A stretch of 64,000 nucleotides of DNA from Ganoderma boninense (lineage: Eukaryota > Basidiomycota > Agaricomycetes > Polyporales > Polyporaceae). The translations under genes and the position numbers were made by a program. The notes under the pieces are model-generated. The model ran no database searches. It saw only the letters and a program-made list of their open reading frames with translations, and was not told the origin of the DNA. The DNA is taken from positions 2,968,012 through 3,032,011 of the forward strand of contig CM035315.1 in assembly GCA_002900995.3 (NCBI GenBank), given 5' to 3'. Numbering within the stretch: position 1 is the first letter of the stretch; each line of letters begins with the position of its first letter. Positions 21,728 to 32,296 of the stretch are shown here, in pieces.

Positions 21728-23046
21728 GTGAGCTGCTCATTATCACATCTGGTTTCCACTGTTGTATTACAATACCCCATTACTGTGGTGCAAACTCTAT
21801 GCCTATGATGGCCATATTGTATTTTGTTATGCCGGTGGCCCATTGTTGTTTGTTACAACCAGGGCCAGTTGTTGTTTGATCTGGGAGCACTGATAACTGA
21901 TTAGAGAGGTAATCTAATCCTAGATAAGGACGACTTTTTGATCTCCTGGCTTATCAGTAATCTCTGTTACTGATCTAATCTGCAATCCGCTTTAGGGCGC
22001 TTTTTTGATCTTTTGGCTAATCAAGCTGTGCTGGGTTGATCTAATCTAATGCACCTTTGATCAGGTCGATCTAATGGGCGCTTTTGGGCGCTTTTTTGAT
22101 GATCTGGCTTCCTCAAATGGCAGTTGGGGGCTGGGGGCAGGTGGGGCACCAGGATGGGGTACCTCCTAGGTCCATTGTGGGCCCAATACTATAGCTATTG
22201 ACTTGATTCTTTTTGCAGCATGTACATATAGATAGGGAGCATCCAGTCGACCAAACAGTGAAGCAATACACCTACTACAGCTGTTTATATAGCCCATACA
22301 GTGATGGGGAGGAGAAGGTGCTGTATCTTGGGCATTTCTTGGGCATTCCCCTTCGTTGTTTTTGCATATATTAGGCATTAGTAGTGGTATATTGGGTACA
22401 TGGTTTGTTTGGGGCAGCAGTGCCTAGTACTATTTATGGGGAGCCTGCACTATTTAGCCCCTAGGCACTTTGCAGGCCAATAGCTTGGGGGCCAGTTGTG
22501 CTATGACCAAGCCCTTAGTACCGTTGGAAAGGCATGATTCAGGGCTTTCTAACGGTATATTATACATCCCAATCCATGCACTTTTACTGACCCCCTCCTC
22601 CCCCCTCCCCCACATTGATCCCCTTATACCACAGCCCCCCATGGTCGGATTGCCTTGAAACTTTACACACATGTTATGCTATATGCCTGGCATATATGTA
22701 CCAACTTGCAGCCTGTGAATCGCCCTACTCCCTCCGGTATTCTATTTCTGCCATAGCACAATACCTAGATACTGTTTCCCCTATAGCTCTCTACCACCTT
22801 CATCAAATGCCAGGATCTCTTTTGTTCTATATTTGTGTACTATGCCACTATCCAGATCGCCCATTACATCTCTTATCAGAGGATGTGATCCCTTATGCTA
22901 TTCTTATCAGTGTTTGCACACTAATACCCCTACTGTATTGGATCAGGGAAATACCATACAGATCAGATACCACCATTGGATAGAGGTATATTACCGCTTT
23001 CCGACGCATTTTAGATCATGAGATTTGGCCAAGAACTGAGGGAGAT
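21728..23046. other. Non-coding, repetitive words
   Basis: About 1.3 kb without a gene. The part at 21880-22110 repeats GATCTAATC and GGGCGCTTTTTTGAT several times, like the subterminal repeats of a DNA transposon. The remainder to 23046 is AT-rich and unrecognised. Confidence 0.5.
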
Positions 23047-24684
23047 ATGGGGAGAGGAGTGGTTGGAGGGTACTTGAGACTGGGTAGAACAGAGCTATGT
23101 ACCAATTTCCGAAGGAAACCTCCTGTCCAATGCATCCCAAATGGTGCATCCAGCACTCCTCCCCCCATCATTGGCCTGGATTGGCTGCGCGAGCACAACC
23201 CTGAAGTAGATTGGGAACGTGGCTCGCTGCGCCTATCGAGATGTCCAGAGGCATGTCCGGCTCATCGGAAGGCATCCAAACCTGTTGAGACCAAAGTGCG
23301 TGATACAGAGGCACAGCTTATGGCACGCAATGGTTCTCGACAGGTGTGGAAGGCAAAGATGATGGGTAGGATATGCACGGCCATAATGGTCGAGGAGGAG
23401 GAAGATAGGCCTCCACCACCAGGTTTTCTGCCGGAATGGGATGGCACTGAGGAGTCTCTTCTCAATGCACTGGAAGATGGACGACGACTTCGAGGTATCC
23501 CTAAGATCTTTGTGTCGGCGAGCTACACGTACTCTCAACAGCTCGCTGAACAAGAGTACCAGAAGAAGGAAGTCCATCCTGTCGAAGAGATTGTACCTCC
23601 CTAGTACCACGAGTATCTGCGTGTGTTCTCGAAAGAGGCGTCCAAACATCTACCTGAGCACTGACCCTATGACCACGCTATAGAACTCGTACCAGATGCT
23701 AGGATGTTCCATTCCAAGGTGTACCCCCTGTCTCCCAGCAAGCAGGTCGAGCTTGACAAGTTCCTTAGTGAGAACTTGGCCAAAGGATATATTCAAGAGT
23801 CAAAGTCACCAATGTCGTCACCATTCTTCTTCGTTAAAAAGAAGGACAGCAGCCTACGTCCTGTACAGGACTACCGGCGGTTGAACGACATCACCATTAA
23901 GAAGCGATACCCACTGCCGTTGGTGTCAGACTTGATGGATCGACTCAAGAGGGCCAAGTACTTTACCAAGCTTGACATCCGTGGGGGGTACAACAATGTG
24001 CGGATTAAGACTGGTGATGAATAGAAGGCTGCCTTTGTTACCAATCGTGGACTGTTCGAACTGAACGTGATGTACTTCGGACTGGCTAACTCGCCTAGTA
24101 CATTCTCTGCACTCATGAACGACATCTTCAAGGACCTCATCATACTCGGCAAAATCACTATCTACCTCGACGACATCCTCATATTCACCAACGACATCGA
24201 GGAACACCGCACACTAGTGCGTGAGGTCCTGAAGCGTCTGGCGGAGCACGACCTGTTCTGCAAGCCAGAGAAGTGCAAATTTGAACAGCCTAAGGTTGAG
24301 TACCTAGGTGTGCTCGTCTCGGAGAACCGTGTGGAAATGGACCCAGTAAAGGTCAGGGGTATCGCAGAATGGCCTGTCCCTCAGAACGCCTCAGATGTAC
24401 GGAAGTTCCGCGGTTTTGCGAATTTCTACAGGCGGTTCATTAAGGACTTCAGCATGGTATGCAAACCCCTTGACCGACTCACGGGTAATGCTCCCTGGCA
24501 ATGGGGTGCTGAAGAGCAATCAGCATTCAATGAGCTCAAACATCACTTCACTGAAAGCCCTGTCCTGAGCATGTATGACCCAGACCGCAAAACCCGCATC
24601 GAAGTCGATGCATCCGGGTATGCTACCGGTGCGGTTCTGTCTCAGGAGGGGGAGGTCGGCAAATGGCACCCTGTGGCTTTCCAC
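23047..24684 (+). pseudogene. Gypsy (Ty3-like) protease-RT fragment
   Basis: Chromovirus-type pol. It has the end of the protease (IIGLDWLREHNPEVDWERG, about 23160-23220), then RT with [43 protein letters not shown], the catalytic YLDDILIF (about 24161-24184) and KCKFEQPKVEYLG. The start of RNase H follows (IEVDASGYATGAVLSQEG). Stops at 23602 (TAG), 23661 (TGA) and 24022 (TAG) kill it. The last one stands where the family has a TGG Trp after GDE, a G-to-A change. The element stops abruptly at TTCCAC where the Copia LTR begins. Its missing continuation lies inverted at 30472-31855. Confidence 0.9.
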
Positions 24685-25110
24685 TGTTGAAGTCGGTGCT
24701 GTAGCGCCCGCAGTTTTGATCGCACCAAGTCCGCGATCGCACCATACGTACTTTGCATCGTCCCCTACCTGGGGTATTTTTCGTTTCGTTAGAATAGCAC
24801 ATCCCATAGAGATACAACATTGTCTTCATTAGAGGCTCCAACTAGCTTAGATCTGCATCCTGCTCTACTTTACACTGTACAGTCCGCAATTCTCGTCCTC
24901 TGGGCGCCATAACGGCGCCAGTAGCACAGCATTACATACTCTACCTAGCACGTGCTCCATGAGCTGTATCGACGCCTCTGTCAGGCTCTGTGTCCTTAGA
25001 CTTTACAGAGCTTGACACAGGTGAGTAGCATATCTTAGTTTCTTGCAATATAGACTTTACAGAGCTTGACACAGGCCATTGTGACGTCCTGAGGGCCACT
25101 GCAGCTAACA
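24685..25110 (+). repeat. Copia 5' LTR, 426 bp
   Basis: Starts TGTTGAAGTCGG and ends GCAGCTAACA (TG...CA). It contains two copies of AGACTTTACAGAGCTTGACA about 55 bp apart (from about 24998 and 25052). The first copy ends in CAG|GTGAGT and the second in CACAG, giving an intron-like unit at 25021-25074. Confidence 0.95.
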
Positions 25111-25127
25111 GGTTATGAGCCCTGCGC
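25111..25127 (+). other. Primer binding site, exact initiator tRNA-Met anticodon arm match
   Basis: GGTTATGAGCCCTGCGC directly after the LTR is a 17-nt perfect complement of GCGCAGGGCUCAUAACC. This is the anticodon stem-loop region of yeast-type initiator tRNA-Met, as I recall that tRNA. It implies priming by a cleaved half-tRNA. Confidence 0.85.
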
Positions 25128-25360
25128 TCTCAGCACCTCAGGACTCCAAATTTCGCTTGTCTATTCGCTCCCTGGCCTCACTCAGCCCCCACTCCTCTCC
25201 TGCTCCCTCTGCTTGACCCATCTGCTCGCTCTGGGACTGGTTCCTTCTCTCTTCGCTCTAGGACACAGTTTTCGTCCCCTCACCTCGTCGTTTTGCCAGC
25301 GCGTCGCGCGCCACGTCATCGCCCAGGCCCCTCGTTGCCACGTCGCCACGTCGTGCCTAT

Positions 25361-25558
25361 GGATCCCAGTATGTCATTCATGCCTCCCTACTCCTTCTGT
25401 GCCACCCCATCCTCTCCAAGCCCCAGTGCTTTGCCCAGTGCACTGCCAGCAACAGGGCGCCCCCCCAGGCCTCCCAGGTCATCCCCCAGCGCTCCCACAT
25501 GTGCCAAGGCAGGGATGTGGCTTTTGGGCCCACCTGCTTGTCATCTCATGCCGTGAGG
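25361..25558 (+). CDS. Short ORF in the usual gag position
   Basis: An ATG-started Pro/Ser-rich frame (MDPSMSFMPPYSFCATP ...) of about 65 residues stands where Copia elements normally carry gag. It has no capsid similarity and no CX2CX4HX4C zinc knuckle. Copy 1 has the equivalent frame at about 305. It may be a gag leftover after a family-wide deletion. Confidence 0.4.
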
Positions 25559-28500
25559 CCAGATGACACCCCCCAGCACACTGCTGGGGTGGCCATGGTC
25601 GATCTTCGCTGTTCCTCTGCCCTCCAGGTGTCCCCAGACCGCTCCTCTTCGCTCTCCAGCCCTGCTGTGACCATGTGGAACACAGACACGGGTGCCTCAG
25701 CCCACATGACCCCCCACAGGCACTGGTTTCGCTCCTACTCGCCCCACAACATCCCCATCCGCCTCGCCAACTCGCACATTGTCTACTCTGCGGGTATGGG
25801 CTCTGTGGTGTTCCAGCCGGCTGAGATGGACGGAGTTTTGCCCCCTGCCATCGTCCTGCACGACGTCCTCCATGTCCCTGCCCTGGCCAGCAACCTCCTG
25901 TCGATTTTCCACCTCACCCGGGAGAAGGGCTACTCTGTTGAGCTCTCTGCGTCGTCTGCGCTGTTCTACCACCAGGGGCAGCTGTGCTTCGAGGCCCAGG
26001 TCAACGAGCACAACGTCGGCTACCTCCTCGGCCACACCCTGTCCCAGTCCAAGTCTGCGATGTCCGCCTCCACCACCTGCGACGAGGACCTCGCCCTGTG
26101 GCACCAGCGCTGCTCCCATGTCAACCTCGACGACCTGCGCTCTGTGGTCAACAAGGAGCTTGTCAAGGGTCTCACCATCCGCTCCAAGCGTGCCCCCAGC
26201 GCGATCTGTGAGCCCTGCCTGGCTGGCAAGCTCAATCACCACTCCATCCCTCGTTTCGCCTCCAGACGTTCGTGCGGCTTGCCCTGGTGCACACAGACCT
26301 CAAGGCAAGCTTGCTGTGCCCACACCGGAGGGCTACCTCTACTGGATGGTGTTTTCTCGACGATGCAACGCGTTTCTGGGCCCTGGCCTACCTCAAGCGC
26401 AAGAGCGACGCATTTGCAGCCTTCAAGGCATACAAGGCCTATGCTGAGAACTGCCTAGGGCTGCGCATCAAGGCCACACGGGACGACAAGGGCAGCGAGT
26501 ACATGGGCCAGGAGTTCATCGACTTCTGCGCTGAGCACGGCATCCACAGGCAGCACACTGAGCCAGACAAGCCCCACCAGAACGGCGTAGCAGAGCGAGC
26601 AAACAGGACGACGTCTGAGGGCGCCACTGCCCTGCTTGCCCAGTCCAAGCTGCCTCCTTCGTTCTGGTGCCATGCTGTCTCCACCTTTGTCCACACACGC
26701 AACTGCATGCCCACCTCTGCGCTCGACGGTGGCATTCCCTATACAGCCTGGAAGGGTGATGGGTGCAAGCCTGATGTGTCCTATTTCCGCGTTTTTGGCT
26801 GCCTGACCTACGTGCTCATCTGCAAGAAGGACCGCAAGGCGCTGCAGCCCCACACACGCAAGTGCATCTTTATTGGCTATCCGGATGGCACCAAGGCCTG
26901 GCGGTTCTGGGACCCTGCAGCGAAGAAGGTGATTGTCTCGTCGCATGCAGTGTTTGACGAGCAGTGCTTCCCTGGCAACTCGCCCTTCATCAATGTGTTT
27001 GGCCTGCCCCTCGACGATGTGGATGTCCCTGGGGGCCCTGATGATGCAGCACCACCAGACGACAGTGTGCCAGGAGTGCCAGAGCTGCATGATCAGGGGA
27101 GAGATGATGACTATGATGATCCTGCACCTCTTGTGCCTCCAGCTCCTCCAGCTCCTCCTTCGCCTCCAGCACCACAGCCTGCACCTCCACCACCTCGCCA
27201 ACCATCTCCAGCTCGATCACCTTCACCACCAGACTCTCCACCACCTGCACAACGTCCTGCACAACCTCCTGCACCACCTGCGCAACTCCCTGCTTGCTCA
27301 CCATCACCCCCTGCTCGTTCACCAATGCCTCCACCTGCTTGGCCACCTCCTGCACCAGTCGCTTGCCCCATTGCGCCATCTGTGCACCAGCAAGCACAAA
27401 ACCCAGGTTTTAGGCCCTATCCAGCTCTCGCTCGCAAGCAGCTCCCCTCACGTGCCTTTCGCCCCCAAGGCTCCCTCAACGAGCATGCCCTTGAACGCCA
27501 GAACCTCGTTCCTCAGCGTCTCCGCATTCGCTCTGTGTCCCCTGCTCCTGCTCCTGCTCCGTCTCCTCAGCCTGAACGCTCCTCGTCGCCTGATCCACTC
27601 ATTGAGGCTCCAGTTGATGCACCAGCTGCTCCTGGCCTCAATCGACCGTTCCCCAACCGTCCACGCTCTCCTCCGCCGAGTCCCACGTCCTCAGACGACG
27701 AGCTGGACCTCATAGGTCGAGGGGACAGCAGCGATGAGGACGCACTCCATGCAATGCTGGCAGGCCTCGACGACGTCTACTCTGACCCCCTCATTGACTA
27801 CCTGTCCTACGACGATGCCCTGGACGTCGCATTCGAGTCTGTGGTCGAGCAGGCGTCGAAGGCAAGCCAGGAGCACTTTGGAGAGCCTACCTCGATGTCT
27901 GAAGTCATGGCACTCGAGCCTGAGGAGCGCAACAAGTGGCTCAGGGCAGCGCAGGAAGAGCTGCAGTCCCTCGTCGACAACGGCACCTTTGAGCTTGTCC
28001 TCCTGCCCCCAGGTCGCAAGGCCATTGGCTCCCGCTGGGTGTTCCGGGTCAAGCGCAATGCAGACGGCTCCATTGAACGCTACAAGGGCAGACTGGTGGC
28101 CAAGGGCTTCTCACAGCGCCCTGGCTTCGAGTACAATGAGACATTCGCTCCTACACCCAAGTGGGCCTCCATCCGCGCTATCCTCGCCATTGCAGCCCTT
28201 GAGGACCTCGAGCTGGAGTCAGTCGACATCTCCTCTGCCTACCTCAATGGAGAGCTCAAGGAGGAGGTGTACATGCGCCAGCCAGATGGTTTCGAGGAGA
28301 AGACTCCGCAGTGGGTGTGGCGCCTGCGCAAGGCCCTCTATGGCCTCAAGCAGGCTGGCCGCTGCTGGCACGAAAAGCTGGACGAGGTGCTCAGCAAGCT
28401 GGGCTTTGAATGCCTCACCTGCGAGCACAGTGTCTGGGTGTACCTGCACGATGGTGTACGTCTCATCATCCCTGTCTTCGTCGACGACATCACCATTGCA

Positions 28501-29452
28501 GGCAAGGACAAGGCAGCGATCCAGCGAGTCAAGGACGACCTGCGCAAGCACTTCAAGCTGCGCGATCTGGGCCCCACGTCGTGGCTGCTGGGTGTGCAGA
28601 TTGAGCGCAACCGCTCGCAGCGTTCCCTGTCCATCTCGCAGCGCCAGTACTCCCTGGACATCCTCGAGCGATACGGCTTCTCCAACTGTGACCCAGTCAG
28701 CACTCCCATGGACCCTGGCCTCCGCCTCAGCGCAGACATGGCTCCCACGTCGCCAGCAGACATCCGTGCGATGCAGGACATCCCCTACAGCCAGGCAGTC
28801 GGCTCTTTGTTTTATCTTGCAGTGGCCACCCGTCCAGACATGGCTCGCACTGTGGGCAACCTTGCACGCTTCTCGCAGCACCCTGGCATGGCGCACTGGA
28901 AGGCAGTCAAGCACCTGTTTCGCTACATCAAGGGCACCCTCAACTACAAGCTCACCTACGCTCCCTCTCTAGAATCAGAGCTGTTCACCTCCTACACCGA
29001 TGCAGACCATGCTGGCTGCCCTGACACTGGTCACTCCACCTCTGGCTACGTGATCAAGATGGGCACTGGGGCCATCTCCTGGTCGAGTCGCCTCCAGTCC
29101 CTCGTTGCTCTGTCCACCACAGAGGCTGAGTTCATCGCTGCAGTCTCGTGTGGGCAGGAAATGCTCTCTCTGGCTGCGAAATCTGCTCACTGAGTTTGGC
29201 TACAGCCTCTCCTCTGCCTCCCGTATGCGCATCGACAACCTCTCTGCCCTGTCTGTGGCGAAGAACCCAGAGCACCATGGGCGGATGAAGCACCTCGACC
29301 TGCGCTTCTACTGGCTGCGGGATGAGGTGGCCAAGGGGCGCATTGAGGTAGTGCACCTGCGCACGTCGCACATGCCTGCTGACATCCTGACCAAGTCACT
29401 GCCCAAGCCCAAAGTGCTTGAGATGGTGAAGATGCTGGGATTGGGGACTTGA
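25499..29452 (+). pseudogene. Copia pol (PR-IN-RT-RH), lightly frameshifted
   Basis: Protease DTGASAHMT is near 25685-25712, with the GAG-pre-integrase zinc region to about 26260. The integrase core follows: HTDLK, RDDKGSEYMG and HQNGVAERAN, a D,D,E arrangement. A Pro-rich linker occupies about 27110-27560. RT contains YLNGELKEEVYMRQPDGFEE, ALYGLKQAGR and the catalytic VFVDDITIAG (about 28471-28500). RNase H has YTDADHAGC and LSTTEAEF. The frame is broken by single-base differences near 26268, 26305 and 26354 and a 4-base CTCT gain near 29166. A frame from 26272 to 29193 covers IN to RH in 973 codons, and the last part is in another frame ending with the stop at 29450-29452. Several breaks are in short homopolymers, so some may be sequencing errors. 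Confidence 0.93.
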
Positions 29453-29454
29453 GC

Positions 29455-29467
29455 GATCAGGGGAGAG
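29455..29467 (+). other. Polypurine tract, Copia copy 2
   Basis: GATCAGGGGAGAG immediately precedes the 3' LTR, as in copy 1. Confidence 0.8.
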
Positions 29468-30471
29468 TGTTGAAGTCGGTGCTGTAGCGCCCGCAGTTTT
29501 GATCGCACCAAGTCCACGATCGCACTGTACAGTCATCAACCGCCCAACATAACACCGAATTGAAGTTTTGAGCTTTCTCCCTCATTTCTGCAGCTATTGC
29601 CATGATTCTAGTGTCAAATTGTAGCTACTGTTAATCTGAATGCATTGAAATCAATTATGTGTTGCAATTTCATGAAACGTAGGCTTGATTGTCCGAACGT
29701 TCTTTTGGCGCCCAAAGAAGCTTTCCCACCTGATGTAACACCTTGGCTCAAATTCGTCGTGCAGCACTGTGTATGTCCGGGAAAAAGCTCATTATAATTA
29801 TTAAAACAAGGGACATTTAGTATGCAAAGTTTCATACTATGGTGTGATGATTTGAATGAAGCATAGACGAAATATTCATAGAGAGTAGGGACATATTTTG
29901 CACAGTCAAATCTACATGGTTCTCCAATGTTTACAGCAAGATTTTGTGGGGTTGAATGAACATTGTTGGTCCATATTTTGCACATAGTTTAGAGACAACA
30001 TATGGAATATATTGCAACAAAAATCAGGGGGAAAGCTTCACTCCTTGTCGTGATATAGACAAAATGTTACACTAGATGGAGGTGTTACGTCAGCCGGTTG
30101 ATGACTGTACGTACATTGCATTGTCCCCTACTTACACTAATTTTCATTTCGTTAGAGTAGCACATCCCATAGAGATACAACATTGTCTTCATTAGAAGCT
30201 CCAACTAGCTTAGATCTGCACCCTGCTCTACTTTACACTGTACAGTCCGCAATTCTCGCTCCCTGGGCGCCATAATGGTGCCAGTAGCACAGTGTTACAT
30301 ACTCTACCTAGCACGTGCTCTATGAGCTGTATCGATGCCTCTGTCAGGCTCTGTTGTCCTTAGACTTTACAGAGCTTGACACAGGTGAGTAGCATATCTT
30401 AGTTTCCTGCAATATAGACTTTACAGAGCTCACAGGCCATTGTGACGTCCTGAGGGCCACTGCAGCCAACA
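29468..30471 (+). repeat. Copia 3' LTR carrying an insertion
   Basis: TGTTGAAGTCGG at 29468 to GCAGCCAACA at 30471. The LTR is split at the CTGTAC|GTAC site by 29531-30106. The downstream half matches the LTR at 6239 most closely (ACTTACACTAATTTTC). The pair is therefore not uniformly identical to the 5' LTR. Confidence 0.92.
29531..30106. mobile_element. Non-autonomous TIR element, 576 bp, GTAC duplication
   Basis: Ends AGTCATCAACCG ... and ... CGGTTGATGACT form imperfect inverted repeats of about 26 bp (both arms reach a TAACACC). The element is flanked by GTAC at 29527-29530 and 30107-30110. The empty site is visible in the LTR at about 6294-6303. The inside is AT-rich, and a 123-codon frame on the minus strand (29614-29985) resembles nothing I know. 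The superfamily is unclear: a 4-bp duplication is unusual and excludes hAT, PIF/Harbinger and Tc1/mariner. Confidence 0.88.
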
Positions 30472-31855
30472 CTCCTCTCTTCATTCATCTGCCGTGGGCA
30501 CAGCATCGGAACGTGGAACTGAGGTTCGTAGCCATACATGAGGTAAAACGGCGAGTACCCTGTGGATGAATGTACACGCGAGTTAAAGCAGTACTCTGCT
30601 GTTGGTAGCCACTTGACCCAATCGTCGCGGTGCCTTGAGCAGTACATCCGTAGGTACGCCTCTATCTCCTGGTTCTATCGCTCAGACTGCCCATCTGTCT
30701 GCGGGTGGTAGGCTGTGGATAACGCGCTTTCTATGTCGAGGCCTTTAAGGATTGCACGGAAGAGCTTGCTAGAGAACTGGGGCCCCCGATCAGAGATGAT
30801 CTTTCTATGTCGAGGCCTTTAAGGATTGCACAGAAGAGCTTGCTAGAGACTGGGGCCCCCGATCAGGAGATGATCTTTCGCGGGAGTCCATGTAGACGGA
30901 ACCATTCTCTAATGAAGTTGTCTGCAGTCCCTTCCGTGTCGATCTCCTCGGTGCATGGAAAAGGTGAATCATCTTTCCATGCCGACAAGCGATAAGCTGG
31001 AGCACGTTGTATCCGTCCACCTCCGGCAGTCCAGTTGACTAAAGTCACAGGTAACTACTGGCCTGGGCCGTCCGGGATCTCGTTGGGTTGAAGGGGACCG
31101 TTGTGGCTTCGCATGTGAAGTCTTTGCCACGGCGAAGTGTCGCAGGTCTCAACGTAAATCCTTAATGAACTTTGCCATGCCCGGCCACCAGTAGTTCCGT
31201 GTGACCAACTCCACTGGTTTTGCCTGGCCAGGGGTGTCCAGCAGGCGGAGGTCGTGGTGAATGCGCACTTATCTCTGCTCGGAGCGCGTCGTCTTTGGGG
31301 ACATAAACTCGGCCCGCGGTAGAGCAGCAGGGCTTGTTCTGTGTTCCAGTCCACCAGAAATCATTCTGTAGACGTGCTGGCCCTAGCTTATCGAGCTTGC
31401 GAGTGCCTTTGCGACCTCCTGCTCACGCTCTCCACATCTCTCGAATGCGGTGGAGCAGTGCCTTTCTCTGGTACCACTTGACATGTGCCCTCTCTTGGCT
31501 GCCAGACTCGGAAGCGATCGGGTTGCACATGACTCGTTCAGGTTGTCATCGGCGTCATCCTTCTGGTGATCAGGCCTGCGCGACAGCGCATCTGCCCTAC
31601 CGTTGGAGGTGCCCGGCTTGTGTGCAATGACAAAGTCGAACCGCGACAGATAGAGAGCCCAACATGCCTGCCTGCATGTGAGGTTTTGTGCGGCCTTCCA
31701 GTACTCGAGGTTCTTGTGGTCCGACTGGATCTCGAACACACTGGGAAGACCCTCGAGGTAGTGGCGCCAGGCCTGCAGGGCACGGATGATAGCAAGCATC
31801 TCCTTGTTGTAGATCTCATAGTTGCGTTCCGCATCGCTCATTGACTCAGAGTGGA
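30472..31855 (-). pseudogene. Gypsy RNase H-integrase fragment
   Basis: A degenerate chromovirus pol read on the minus strand. RNase H comes first ([20 protein letters not shown], then FEIQSDHKNLEYWK, about 31850-31700). A broken integrase zinc region and core follow (YCFNSRVHSSTGYSPFYLMY at about 30600). It aligns with 55870-57190 and is much more damaged by indels. It is bounded exactly by Copia LTR ends on both sides. Its upper end (GACTCAGAGTGGA) is the direct continuation of the plus-strand Gypsy fragment ending at 24684. Confidence 0.88.
30727..30874. repeat. 74-bp tandem duplication in Gypsy integrase
   Basis: The segment starting CTTTCTATGTCGAGGCC occurs twice head to tail (30727-30800 and 30801-30874) with a few differences. 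The related Gypsy copy at about 56135-56210 has it once. Confidence 0.85.
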
Positions 31856-32281
31856 TGTTAGCTGCAGTGGCCCTCAGCACGTCACAATGGCCTGTGTCAA
31901 GCTCTGTAAAGTCTATATTGCAGGAAACTAAGATATGCTACTCACCTGTGTCAAGCTCTGTAAAGTCTAAGGACACAGAGCCTGACAGAGGCGTCGATAC
32001 AGCTCATGGAGCACGTGCTAGGTAGAGTATGTAATGCTGTGCTACTGGCGCCGTTATGGCGCCCAGAGGACGAGAATTGCGGACTGTACAGTGTAAAGTA
32101 GAGCAGGGTGCAGATCTAAGCTAGTTGGAGCCTCTAATGAAGACGATGTTGTATCTCTATGGGATGTGCTATTCTAACGAAACGAAAAATACCCCAGGTA
32201 GGGGACGATGCAAAGTACGTATGGTGCGATCGCGGACTTGGTGCGATCAAAACTGCGGGCGCTACAGCACCGACTTCAACA
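31856..32281 (-). repeat. Copia 3' LTR (copy 3), 426 bp
   Basis: On the plus strand it reads TGTTAGCTGCAG ... CGACTTCAACA. It keeps the G/A variant of the LTR end (GCTAACA) that is also found in the 5' LTR of copy 2 at 25110. The PPT, reversed, adjoins it at 32282-32294. Confidence 0.93.
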
Positions 32282-32296
32282 CTCTCCCCTGATCGC

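Larger units (their letters stand above)
24685..30471 (+). mobile_element. Copia retrotransposon copy 2, nearly complete
   Basis: Both LTRs, the PBS, pol and the PPT are present. The 5' LTR is 24685-25110. The 3' LTR is 29468-30471 and is enlarged by a 576 bp insertion. The left flank is TCCAC and the right flank CTCCT, so there is no direct duplication around this copy. The matching duplication is found at 31851-31855 instead (see findings). Confidence 0.95.

Noticed and set aside
25021..25053. 33-nt intron GTGAGT ... ATATAG in the Copia LTR
   Set aside because: Too short compared with host introns; the 54-nt alternative ending at the second CACAG fits better.
29614..29985. 123-codon ORF inside the GTAC-flanked element
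   Set aside because: No transposase motif; the element is too short for an autonomous transposon.
24685..30471. Copia copy 2 as a simple insertion with its own direct duplication
   Set aside because: Flanks TCCAC and CTCCT differ; the true partner of TCCAC is at 31851-31855 in inverted form.
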